Shown in pieces: positions 1 to 7,460 of a stretch of 64,000 bases of DNA (position 1 is the stretch's first letter; each line of letters begins with the position of its first letter). The notes beneath the pieces are model-generated. The model saw only the letters and a list, made by a program, of their open reading frames with translations, searched no databases and was not told the origin of the DNA. Source of the stretch: Mucilaginibacter frigoritolerans (GTDB lineage Bacteria > Bacteroidota > Bacteroidia > Sphingobacteriales > Sphingobacteriaceae); assembly GCF_007830615.1 (NCBI RefSeq), contig NZ_VLLI01000003.1, forward strand, positions 1-64,000, in the 5' to 3' direction. The position numbers and the translations under genes were made by a program.

Positions 1-971
1 AACTGGTAACGCAGGACAGGCAGCGGTGACAAGGTCCCACGCTCTATCTCTTCAAACTGTAGTATCCTGCTGTAATTGCGGCCTTTAAGCAACTGGCTGT
101 TATGGGCTTCCAGGGCCTGCCAGATCGCTGTATTGAGTTCTGTTAAAGAATGGTAGATATGCTTGTTTAAAGGGGCGTATACCTTGGTATAAATGATCTT
201 AACCGCACCTTCTACCAATGCCTTGTCGCGTGAGCGGTACGCCCGCGCCGGTAATATGGTAGTGCCATAATGATCGGCAAAGTCTTCAAATGTTTCGTTC
301 AGGGTAGGTTCATAGCGACTGCTTTTGGTTACCGCCGCCTTCAGGTTATCCGGCACAATGGCGGCAGGAACGCCCCCGATGAAGTGCAGGGTATTCTCAC
401 AGGCCGCGATAAAGTCTTCCTTTTGCTGGCTCATAACAGCCTCTACATAGGTGAGCTGGCTGGCACCAAGGATTGCTACAAAGACCTCTACTTCAATGAC
501 TTCACCGGTTTCCTTGTCCGTATAGCTCATCTTTTCACCCGCAAAATCGACGTACAGTTTGTCTCCGGCCTTATGATCCATGTGCATGGTCGGATTGACC
601 TTGGTCTTCCACTGGTTGTAATACGTGCAAAACTGAGTATACTTATAGCCCTCGGGGAACTCCTTGATATAGGCTTCCCACAAGATCTGCCGGTTCATAC
701 CAGTCTTTTTAAGCTCTTTATCGACGTGGGGGAAGCAGCGCAGCATGGATTGCATACGGCTGCTTGGCTGGTTGTTTTCCCTGGTCTTGCCGAAAAGGTC
801 TTCCAGTTCCTTATCATTCAGGTTATTAACTTCGTCAAAAGTAAAGCCGCTCTTCTTAAGGACGGCCAGGTACTTTCTTACGGTATTCCGGGATGAATCA
901 ATCTGGGCAGCTATAAATCGCGTGCTGCGACCCTGGCTGTTCATCCTTAAAATCTTTCTAATCTTACTCAT
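1..971 (-). CDS. istA: IS21-family transposase IstA (partial, 3' end outside window)
   Basis: The reverse strand encodes about 323 residues of an IstA transposase, which cuts and joins the ends of IS21 elements. An N-terminal helix-turn-helix lies in the first 35 residues (SKIRKILRMNSQG then TRFIAAQI). The RNase H-like DDE core follows: KLYVDFAGE holds the first Asp, AIVPDNLKAA the second, and DKALVEGAVK the Glu. The start is the ATG at 971. No stop is reached before the left edge, so the C-terminus and the expected istB helper ATPase lie outside. Three transposase-binding repeats just upstream mark the element end. Family assignment is firm; activity is not known. Confidence 0.93.
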   Translation of the reverse strand, partial: MSKIRKILRMNSQGRSTRFIAAQIDSSRNTVRKYLAVLKKSGFTFDEVNNLNDKELEDLFGKTRENNQPSSRMQSMLRCFPHVDKELKKTGMNRQILWEAYIKEFPEGYKYTQFCTYYNQWKTKVNPTMHMDHKAGDKLYVDFAGEKMSYTDKETGEVIEVEVFVAILGASQLTYVEAVMSQQKEDFIAACENTLHFIGGVPAAIVPDNLKAAVTKSSRYEPTLNETFEDFADHYGTTILPARAYRSRDKALVEGAVKIIYTKVYAPLNKHIYHSLTELNTAIWQALEAHNSQLLKGRNYSRILQFEEIERGTLSPLPVLRYQ

Positions 972-1057
972 GCTGATTGTCAAATTGGCCATCTTAGAAC
1001 GGGTCTTTTGCCCTCAAAAGATGGTTGCTTCTACAGAATTTGCTACGCGTTTTGGTG

Positions 1058-1122
1058 GGTCAGTTTGCCCCGAAATGCCCTGGTCAGTTTGCCCCGAAAC
1101 AGTGGGTCAGCTTGCGCCGAAA
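1058..1122. repeat. IS21-type terminal repeats (three copies)
   Basis: Three near-identical 18-bp units, GGTCAGTTTGCCCCGAAA, lie at 1058-1075, 1082-1099 and 1105-1122 (the third has two mismatches), spaced 23-24 bp apart. Multiple short direct repeats at each end, bound by IstA, are typical of IS21 elements. They place the outer end of the element near 1125-1132. Confidence 0.85.
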
Positions 1123-1132
1123 TGGTGTGGTC

Positions 1133-1623
1133 TCATTCATCATAATCTCCATTTTCAGGCTCTATTATAAATTGATCTATAAAGGAAGGAAAAAGCCCGG
1201 TATATTTCGCTTTAGATAAAGGTATTAAAGCTATGCCATCAGGCAAACTGGCTTTATCGCCAGTCCCCAATAAGAGGAAGACAGGTGTTTTATAATTGAT
1301 TGCCTGATACCTTGCCAGTTGTTTTGTATTGCACCATTCAAATTTATCATTATACGCAAAGGTTCTGAATTTAGCTTCTACATAAAATTCCCTTTTCGTA
1401 TATCTATCCCGAAATTTAAAATCAGGGTTTAACGATGCTTCTACATAGTGATGGCTATTAGTTTGGTAACTGTGAGTTTTTTCTAATAAATCATAGTAGT
1501 TAGGGGGAATAAATATTCTTTGATATAATCTTCAAACTGTTGGCCTATTTTAAAAGACTTTGGGGTAGTAATTTCTTCAGAAATTACATTGGCAATTTTG
1601 CCAAACATCGTAAGTAAGCCCAT
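1133..1623 (-). pseudogene. PD-(D/E)XK nuclease-like gene with an apparent frameshift
   Basis: The reverse strand reads from ATG 1623 into a stop at 1483-1485 after 46 residues, but adding one base in the five-G run at 1503-1507 restores a protein of about 163 residues ending at the TGA at 1133-1135. In the restored product, Pro67-Asp68 and Glu83-Ala84-Lys85 form a PD...ExK signature, and Gln102 to Tyr106 (QLARY) fits the QxxxY motif of RecB-like nucleases. An early Glu (FEDYIKEYL) fits the usual first helix. It diverges from an XRE repressor, and its stop lies at the IS21 end. The frameshift may be real decay or a homopolymer sequencing error. Nuclease family is an inference from motifs; the target is unknown. 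Confidence 0.6.
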
Positions 1624-1656
1624 AATTGATTTAAGTATATACAATTATACAAAATA

Positions 1657-1722
1657 GGTCTTATATGACCCAATAAAAAATTAAAGCTTATGTCAGCTTA
1701 GTAGCGTGCAAAAAGAACGCTA
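1657..1722. promoter_or_regulatory. Inverted repeats between the nuclease-like and XRE genes
   Basis: The divergent spacer holds GGTC-TTATAT-GACC at 1657-1670, a candidate operator. A second dyad, TAGCGT at 1702-1707 and ACGCTA at 1717-1722, spans the GTG start of the XRE gene, so it could be an operator or an RNA hairpin at the start codon. Autoregulation by the XRE protein is inferred. Confidence 0.4.
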
Positions 1723-1930
1723 CGATACCTTTTTAAAAACGGTCGGAAACAATGTCCGTAGCATTCGTATTGAAAAAGGTTTGACTATGGAGGCGTTAGC
1801 TAATGAAGCCGAAATAGAATACAGGCAGCTCGGCCGTATTGAAAGAGGTGAGGTAAATACTACTATAGTATCTTTGCTCAAAATTGCCAATGTTTTAGAA
1901 GTAAATGTCAGTACTTTTCTTCTTTCCTGA
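1706..1930 (+). CDS. XRE-family helix-turn-helix repressor
   Basis: This is a 74-residue single-domain protein with a lambda-repressor-like fold: VGNNVRSIRIEKGLTMEALA is followed by EIEYRQLGRIERGEVNTTI, the recognition helix region, and a last helix rich in Leu and Val. It starts at GTG 1706; no ATG lies upstream in frame. It has no oligomerisation or sensor domain, so it resembles the small repressors found beside restriction or toxin genes. It diverges from the frameshifted nuclease-like gene and probably controls it, as controller proteins do in restriction systems. That pairing is an inference from position. Confidence 0.8.
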   Translation: MQKERYDTFLKTVGNNVRSIRIEKGLTMEALANEAEIEYRQLGRIERGEVNTTIVSLLKIANVLEVNVSTFLLS

Positions 1931-2081
1931 ATCAAGATAATTCTTTATAGTTCGTAACACTTTTAAAGGCTCAATTAGTCATTAATTGCATTCATGTAAC
2001 TTAACGAAAATCCAAATTTCATTATAATATTTATATAAATAAGTATTAAAAATAGAGGTTTCAATACCTTACCCCATTTTA

Positions 2082-2702
2082 TTATATATTTTTAACTTCA
2101 AAACTAAAAATATAATAATGAGTCATCAGCTTGAATGCCTCGCTGCTAAAATCGGGATTTAGTTGTCGTTCCATGCAAAATCTTACCGCATCAGCGGGGA
2201 GATTTGGATCGTGCCACATAGACCCAAACAATAAAACGGGTATTATTTTACCAGGTAACAACGGCTGTGCCTTAAACAACTCGAACTTATGTTCTATATT
2301 ATATTGAGGGGCTTTGTCAATAAGTTGCACCCTCATTCCTCCAAGCGTTTTAATGGAAACCGCAAATTTTATATCGTCAATTTTATGTATCATCAAGGTA
2401 ATTTTCCCATCATTTCCTGTCGGAGTCCCGTTACCGATAATTTCACTCCAAATTTCTTCATGTTTTTTCTCGACTCCACCCTTTTCATATTCGTCCAAAT
2501 ACACAAATAGCCTTAGCTTATTTTGCCCTTCTACAGGAATGCCGATATTAAACACATTAATATTTAACAAATTAAGGGCATCTGAAAGGTTCTGCAATGT
2601 TACAGGATAATTTAATGTCTGGTTTGCAGTTTCCTTTTCCTGGGCAAATAGGTAGTTACTAACAGACAGGAATATAACGAGAAATAATTTAAAGAATTTC
2701 AT
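2082..2702 (-). CDS. Secreted protein of unknown function
   Basis: This 206-residue protein begins with a clear Sec signal peptide (MKFFKLFLVIFLSVSNYLFAQ, cleavage after about residue 21). The mature part is rich in hydrophobic strands and has no motif I recognise; GKITLMIHKIDDIKFAVSIK and KAQPLLPGKIIPVLLFGSMW suggest a compact beta domain, and it ends in an aromatic strand (HYYIFSFEVKNI). It is probably periplasmic or surface-attached. It lies in the accessory stretch with another small secreted gene on the same strand downstream of a divergent receptor gene. No function can be given. Confidence 0.7.
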   Translation of the reverse strand: MKFFKLFLVIFLSVSNYLFAQEKETANQTLNYPVTLQNLSDALNLLNINVFNIGIPVEGQNKLRLFVYLDEYEKGGVEKKHEEIWSEIIGNGTPTGNDGKITLMIHKIDDIKFAVSIKTLGGMRVQLIDKAPQYNIEHKFELFKAQPLLPGKIIPVLLFGSMWHDPNLPADAVRFCMERQLNPDFSSEAFKLMTHYYIFSFEVKNI

Positions 2703-2832
2703 AGTGTAGTATGTAATTATAAAGCTGTTTAAGGGATAGTGTTTGATCGGAATAAAAAAAGTGTGCTGTTTAAAGTTAAAATTTCATATTACTTAAACGA
2801 AATTTAACTTTAATAAGGGGGCAATAAGTGTA

Positions 2833-3189
2833 TTAATGTGCTCTTATGCAACTGACATGAAGCTTCTGTCCATGAATTTCAAAGTTCAAAATAACGGAGT
2901 CCCTTAAATATTTCCCGGTATGAATAATATTCTCTGAGTTGGCATTAATTATAAAGCTAAAATCATCCTTATTTACCTTTCCATCAATAAATGAAAAAGT
3001 TCCATCTGGCCCAGTTTCAGTTCCTGTAAGTAGGTTGCCATCAACTTTGAAGGTGTATTTCATTGGAAGTGAGTCGCCAGAAGGAAGTATTAATTTTCCA
3101 ATCCAGCTGCCTGTTAAGCTATCTGTTACAGCATAGCAAATAATAAAACAGCAAATTAACAACAATGTGATAAGGGTTCTTTTTTTCAT
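2833..3189 (-). CDS. Small secreted lipocalin-like protein
   Basis: This 118-residue protein has a signal peptide (about residues 1-21, rich in Leu, Ile and Cys) and a mature domain of alternating strands: GSWIGKLILPSGDSLPMKYTF, then GNLLTGTETGPDGTFSFIDG, then DDFSFIINA. The pattern GxW...G...T, a middle strand with GxxxG, and SFxDGKV resembles short lipocalin-like domains that are common as secreted proteins in Bacteroidota, where they often bind small hydrophobic molecules. The ligand is unknown. It is divergent from the receptor-like gene at 3304, with a 114-bp AT-rich spacer. Confidence 0.6.
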   Translation of the reverse strand: MKKRTLITLLLICCFIICYAVTDSLTGSWIGKLILPSGDSLPMKYTFKVDGNLLTGTETGPDGTFSFIDGKVNKDDFSFIINANSENIIHTGKYLRDSVILNFEIHGQKLHVSCIRAH

Positions 3190-3303
3190 ATTTTAATAGT
3201 TAGAAAGTAAAAATGTGTTTGTTTTTTATCTTTTGATGTATTATTTTATTATATAACGCACAATATCTGATATTATTTTAAGTTATTAGTAATATTTATT
3301 GAT

Positions 3304-5124
3304 TTGAAAGCAACCTTAACCTTAGCCATTTTAATGATTCTATTGACAATAAGCGTTTTTGGTCAAACTTCAACTTCACGGTCTGTGCCATTACATGAAG
3401 TGAGTGGTATAGTTCAAGATACGATTGGGGGACCAGTCAGTAACGCTTCATTATTGTTGTCATCCGTCAGAGATACTTTACATATCACAACCAACAGCGA
3501 AGGAATATTTTTATTCAGCCAAGTTAAATCAGCCTCCTTTATACTGACAATTAATGGAGTCGGATATGTTCCATCTGTTAGAAAATATTTCTTCAATGAT
3601 TCTCAAAAGAAAATAATATTAGATCCCATCATTTTAGGACTAAGATCAAACTTATTGAACGAAGTTAAGATCAATGGAACGCCAAGCATTGTTTATAAAA
3701 CAGATACGGTTGAGTATCGGGCAAGTGACTATAAAGTGCATGAAAATGCGACTGTAGATGAGTTGCTTAAAAAAATGGAGGGTATGGAAATTGATAATAA
3801 CGGTTCATTAACCTATCAAGGGCAGTCTGTTACAAGTGCTAAGCTTAACGGAAAAGAATATGCTGGTGGAAGTGTTGAACAGGCTATAAAGAATTTGCCG
3901 GCTGAAATAGTCGAAAAAATCCAGATAGTTGATGATTATGGAGATCAGGCTAGTCGTACTGGTATTAAGTTTGGAACCCCTAAAGTAGTATTAAATATTA
4001 CTACAAGAAGCGATAAATCTATTGGTGATATAGGCATGGCCACAGCTAGTCAGGGAAATGATGATAGGTATGACGACCGTATATTTGCACAACGTATAGA
4101 CGGTAATAAACAAATAGGCGTTATCGGTGATTTTAAAAATACTATTAATGGTGTTGCAAACAATGCAAGTACCAATACTAATCAACAAGAAAACGGAGGG
4201 GTCAATACAGCAGCTTCCGGAAATGCTTTAAATAGTTCATCTGGAAGTGGCGGGGTGGCAAAATCATTTACACCCGCTTTTACATATAGCGACCAATGGG
4301 GGGAAAAGATAAATGTAAATGCCAACTATCTCTTTAATAATACTAATAATTATATAATCAATACCAGCCAGGGAGAACAGTTTAGTACGTTAGGAACAAC
4401 CTACTCAAACAGCCAGAGTTTAGGGGATAACAACAGCAAGAATCATAATTTCACAGTGCAGTTGGAATATAATATTGACGGGGCTGACTATTTGAAAATC
4501 ACACCGGCTTTTAGCTATTTGGTCATGGATAATTTAAACAATTCAACTATTGGTCAAAGCGGATTACAGCATTTAAATTCGGTTGCAAACACTTTAGAGC
4601 AAAGCAAATCGCCCTCTTTCGAAACTACTGTTTTTTATCAACATCTGTTCAATAAAACGGGTAGAAATATTTCAATCGAACTTTACTATAACGCCATCAA
4701 CCAAACTGAGACCTATCATCAAACTAACGAAATTAGTTACTTTAATATCAATAAAGAATTAAACTATGGAGCAAAAGAAATCAAAGTATTTGGGATTGCC
4801 GGTGTCGTTGACTCTCTGATTTCTATTTATAATGATGAAGGAATAAGAACAAAAGTACTCTTTGACAAAAATGGTGCGCTAATTTACGAACTAGCATTGC
4901 CTAAAAAATATCTTAATATTAAAAAAGGGGACGCCAAAATCGTTTATAATGTTATGTTAAATGGATTGACATCGATGGTCAAGATTTCTGTTCCAAAGAA
5001 TGCACCGCAAGTCGCGTCTGTTGTTGCGATCCCAAGAGGTATGTCTAATAGTTCGAATTCTAATTTTGAGATACTAAATTACCCTACTGATTTTTGGGGG
5101 ATATATCCATTGAAAATCAAATAG
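3304..5124 (+). CDS. Truncated outer-membrane receptor fused to an unrelated C-terminal domain
   Basis: The 606-residue protein starts at TTG 3304, directly before a signal peptide (to about residue 21). A carboxypeptidase-regulatory-like beta sandwich follows (about 30-110, VSGIVQDTIGGPVSNASLLL), then a plug-like domain (about 120-230, NATVDELLKKMEGMEID and VEKIQIVDDYGDQASRTG), as in TonB-linked outer-membrane receptors. Barrel strands begin near 240 but stop near 485, whereas family members usually run to 800-1000 residues. The last 120 residues (AKEIKVFGIAGVVDSLIS, then IYELALPKKYL) look like a separate secreted-protein family I have seen only as stand-alone genes. A deletion fusing two neighbouring genes explains this best. 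It is unlikely to work as a receptor. Confidence 0.65.
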   Translation: MKATLTLAILMILLTISVFGQTSTSRSVPLHEVSGIVQDTIGGPVSNASLLLSSVRDTLHITTNSEGIFLFSQVKSASFILTINGVGYVPSVRKYFFNDSQKKIILDPIILGLRSNLLNEVKINGTPSIVYKTDTVEYRASDYKVHENATVDELLKKMEGMEIDNNGSLTYQGQSVTSAKLNGKEYAGGSVEQAIKNLPAEIVEKIQIVDDYGDQASRTGIKFGTPKVVLNITTRSDKSIGDIGMATASQGNDDRYDDRIFAQRIDGNKQIGVIGDFKNTINGVANNASTNTNQQENGGVNTAASGNALNSSSGSGGVAKSFTPAFTYSDQWGEKINVNANYLFNNTNNYIINTSQGEQFSTLGTTYSNSQSLGDNNSKNHNFTVQLEYNIDGADYLKITPAFSYLVMDNLNNSTIGQSGLQHLNSVANTLEQSKSPSFETTVFYQHLFNKTGRNISIELYYNAINQTETYHQTNEISYFNINKELNYGAKEIKVFGIAGVVDSLISIYNDEGIRTKVLFDKNGALIYELALPKKYLNIKKGDAKIVYNVMLNGLTSMVKISVPKNAPQVASVVAIPRGMSNSSNSNFEILNYPTDFWGIYPLKIK

Positions 5125-5433
5125 GACTTGTTGAATATCTTATATTAAAGTTTATTTATAAAAATGCAAGAGTTTTAGTGTTTAGGGTCAGAATCTTTGT
5201 ACTAATAATCAATTATACAGCTCGATAAACCGGAGCCAATTGCCCCCAATTTCCAATTTTAAAATGATTACCATTAGTGCTTCGATTTATGTCTTTAGCT
5301 GGGCATTCCGGAGCAATTGACGACCTAATTCCGAAAACCACAAAAATGCATCCCTGGAACACTCTGACAACATCAATTTTTTGAGTGTTAATTGTTCAGT
5401 AGACCGTTGAGAAGCAAAAAACGAAAGTAGTCA
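5125..5433. other. Non-coding gap with possible degenerate IS21-type end repeats
   Basis: No gene is seen here. Two related segments, ACCGGAGCCAATTGCCCCC near 5228-5246 and TTCCGGAGCAATTGACG at 5307-5323, resemble the reverse complement of the IS21 end repeat found at 1058-1122 (TTTCGGGGCAAACTGACC). They may be a worn remnant of another IS21-like end, but the match is short and spacing (about 79 bp) differs from the intact end. Confidence 0.25.
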
Positions 5434-5682
5434 ATGAAAAATCTTTTAAAACTTCATGAAGCCATCGCGCTTGCTTTGCTTAATAAAGAGAGCAGGACAT
5501 GCACTTATGATGAAATTGCCAATTTTATTGAAAAAAGAGGCCTATTTTCTGTAAGAAAAGGAAATATCACTTTGTCTAAACAGGTAATGTTACGCTCAAC
5601 TAAAAGTAATCAAAGGTACTCACATTGGTTTGAGGCCTTAGATAATTCGAGCATACGTTTTAGAAATTTGATTGAATTATAG
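5434..5682 (+). CDS. Small winged-helix-like protein, unknown function
   Basis: This 82-residue protein has the layout of a winged helix: LHEAIALALLNKESRTCTYD, EIANFIEKRGLF, then VRKGNITLSKQVMLRSTKS and a short last strand. This pattern recalls HARE-HTH-like domains that read DNA or chromatin state, though the match is from memory of the fold rather than a clear motif. It stands alone between the receptor-fusion gene and the tRNA-Arg gene. In Bacteroidota, lone proteins of this type are often near integration sites. DNA binding is an inference. Confidence 0.5.
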   Translation: MKNLLKLHEAIALALLNKESRTCTYDEIANFIEKRGLFSVRKGNITLSKQVMLRSTKSNQRYSHWFEALDNSSIRFRNLIEL

Positions 5683-5776
5683 AATATTATACCTAATTTT
5701 ATTGACAGTAGAATTGACAGTAAAAACAAAAACCCATCATAAATACTTAATTTACAATGGGTTTTAAAAGTATTGG

Positions 5777-5850
5777 TGATCCCATTAGGATTCGAACCTA
5801 AGACCTACAGATTAGAAATCTGTTGCTCTATCCAGCTGAGCTATGGGACC
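5777..5850 (-). tRNA. tRNA-Arg (anticodon TCT)
   Basis: Read on the minus strand from 5850, a 74-nt cloverleaf forms. The acceptor GGTCCCA pairs with TGGGATC, the D arm contains AGCTCAGCTGGATAGAGC, the anticodon stem ACAGA/TCTGT carries the loop TTTCTAA (anticodon TCT, reading AGA), and the T arm has GGTTCGAATCC. The discriminator is A, and CCA follows at 5774-5776, so it appears encoded. The 3' end faces the accessory DNA to the left, the usual orientation for a tRNA used as an integration site. Confidence 0.95.
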
Positions 5851-6419
5851 ATCTGCGATTTTTTTTCGCGGTGCAAATATGCACAATTCAGTTTAAATAG
5901 ACAATACTAAGCTAAAATCTAATTACACATTAATTAACTTTGTTAGGTATTTACCCTCTCCTCCTCCTCATTAGCCGGTCTGTTCTGCTAATTAACCTGA
6001 TAAAAACTACTATAAATATTTTATCCGGGTACTATTATTGAAATATATGAGGATCAATTCTTTTTAAAGTCTCTTTTTATCAGTCCCTGATTTTGTAATC
6101 ATTTCCGGAAAAATAAAAATCACTTAACGTACAATAAACACACTTTGGAAACAAATAGTTATTAAATAATTAACTATAATTGCATATAATTATAAACCAG
6201 CTGCCTTCAAAGGCAGGTAAATTTATATGTAAATTTAACAGTTATTCATTAATTGTAAGTCGTTTAGGTTAATTAAGCTGCTTTGATGATGGTAATTATT
6301 AAAAAAAAAGAAAATAATTTATCAAAAAACAGATTTTTACTTTTTAAAAGTACAAAGTGTTTTTTTTACAATAAGTAAATCATACTTTTATCCGAATTTT
6401 TTTTAAAATAAACTAATTT
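5851..6419. other. AT-rich non-coding region upstream of the BadF-type gene
   Basis: This 570-bp stretch has no supportable gene. It is strongly AT-rich, with long T and A runs at 6300-6410, and has a short perfect dyad (CTGCCTT/AAGGCAG, 6201-6216). The right end must contain the promoter of the gene at 6420, but no clear TAnnTTTG box was found. Confidence 0.5.
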
Positions 6420-7280
6420 ATGATCATAATTGCTGACGGTGGCTCTACCAAAACAAACTGGTGTCTGGTTACCGAAGAGGGTAAAAAGGTGTACTTTAAC
6501 ACCGAAGGCTATAACCCATATTTTTCAGGTACTGAATATATCATCCAGTCGTTAAAAGATAACTTGCCTACCGACCTTGAGAAGGACGAAATAACAGAAG
6601 TAAACTATTACGGTGCGGGCTGTTCAACACCCGAAATGCGCAAGGTAGTTGAAAATGCCATGCAGGCTGTTTTCACCAAATCAAAGGTTTACATAGGTCA
6701 TGATCTTTTAGCAGCGGCCAGGGCATTACTGGGCAACAATGAAGGCTTTGCAGCCATATTGGGCACCGGTACCAACACCTGCATTTATGATGGTAAAGAA
6801 GTAGTTCAAAATATTGACTCAGGCGCTTACATTTTAGGCGATGAAGGCAGTGGTTGTTACATCGGCAAAAAGCTGCTGGTTGATTACCTTAGAGGCTACA
6901 TGCCTGAGGCTGTTCGCAAAAACTTTTGGGAAACTTACAAACTTACACCCGATGATGTAAACGAAATTGTTTACACTCAACCACGTGCAAATCGTTTTTG
7001 TGCAAGCTTCAGCAAGTTTGTTTATGATAACAATGTGCATATCGAATATTCACGTAATTTAGTACGCACCTCGTTCGAAGATTTTTTCCGTAACCTGGTA
7101 ACGCACTATCCTGACTATCAGAAATATACTTTCAACTGTATCGGTTCGGTAGGTTACAATTTCAGAAACGTACTGGAAGAAGTAGCTGTTGAAAACGGAA
7201 TGGTAGTGGGTAACATTATTCGCTCACCTATAGATAACCTGGTAAAATTCCATTTGGAGCTGGCGCATAGCCAAGCGTAA
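6420..7280 (+). CDS. BadF/BadG/BcrA/BcrD-type ATPase, likely sugar kinase
   Basis: This 286-residue protein belongs to the ASKHA superfamily group that includes eukaryotic N-acetylglucosamine kinase. The phosphate-1 loop DGGSTKT is at 6-12, an Asp in GHD at 95 is the likely catalytic base, the phosphate-2 loop GTGTNT is at 115-120, and GDEGSG at 140-145 lies in the sugar-binding region. A soluble cytoplasmic hexose or amino-sugar kinase is the best guess. It lies upstream of pfkA and a paralogue, close to a maltose phosphorylase locus that yields free glucose, so it may supply glucokinase activity; no ROK-type glucokinase is in the window. Substrate is inferred. Confidence 0.8.
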   Translation: MIIIADGGSTKTNWCLVTEEGKKVYFNTEGYNPYFSGTEYIIQSLKDNLPTDLEKDEITEVNYYGAGCSTPEMRKVVENAMQAVFTKSKVYIGHDLLAAARALLGNNEGFAAILGTGTNTCIYDGKEVVQNIDSGAYILGDEGSGCYIGKKLLVDYLRGYMPEAVRKNFWETYKLTPDDVNEIVYTQPRANRFCASFSKFVYDNNVHIEYSRNLVRTSFEDFFRNLVTHYPDYQKYTFNCIGSVGYNFRNVLEEVAVENGMVVGNIIRSPIDNLVKFHLELAHSQA

Positions 7281-7282
7281 AC

Positions 7283-7460
7283 GCAGTGATTAGTGATTGG
7301 AGAGCAGAGATTAGGTTAAACCGCAATCAAGCCACCATAAAAGAGAAAGCTTCGACAAAATCGAAGCTTTCTCTTTTTATATCAAATTGCCAGTATCCAA
7401 TCACTAATCTCCAACGCCTGCTCTCTAACCTCCAATCACTAACCTCTCCACCTCTAACCC
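7283..7460. repeat. Intergenic repeat units flanking a terminator
   Basis: Units related to TTAGTGATTGGAGAGCAGAG (about 7290-7310) recur in inverted orientation after the terminator as CCAATCACTAATCTCC (7397-7412) and again as CCTCCAATCACTAACCTC (about 7430-7447). This simple, repeated, non-coding text between two genes looks like a dispersed intergenic repeat, not a gene. Confidence 0.5.
7340..7378. terminator. Strong bidirectional terminator
   Basis: AAAGAGAAAGCTTCGA (7340-7355) and TCGAAGCTTTCTCTTT (7361-7376) form a perfect 16-bp stem with a 5-nt loop, and T residues continue on the plus strand. It lies between the convergent genes ending at 7280 (+) and 7461 (-). Confidence 0.85.

Noticed and set aside
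270..896. Plus-strand open frame of 208 codons
   Set aside because: It lies antisense to istA, whose motifs are clear. Its composition is that of a complementary-strand shadow, with no family pattern.
1058..1122. Possible short CRISPR array
   Set aside because: Three 18-bp repeats with 5-6 bp between them at an IS21 end are transposase sites; spacers are far too short.
745..1219. Plus-strand frames over the IS21 end
   Set aside because: They run through the terminal repeats (repeated FAPK or VCPE text) and the antisense of istA; not genes.
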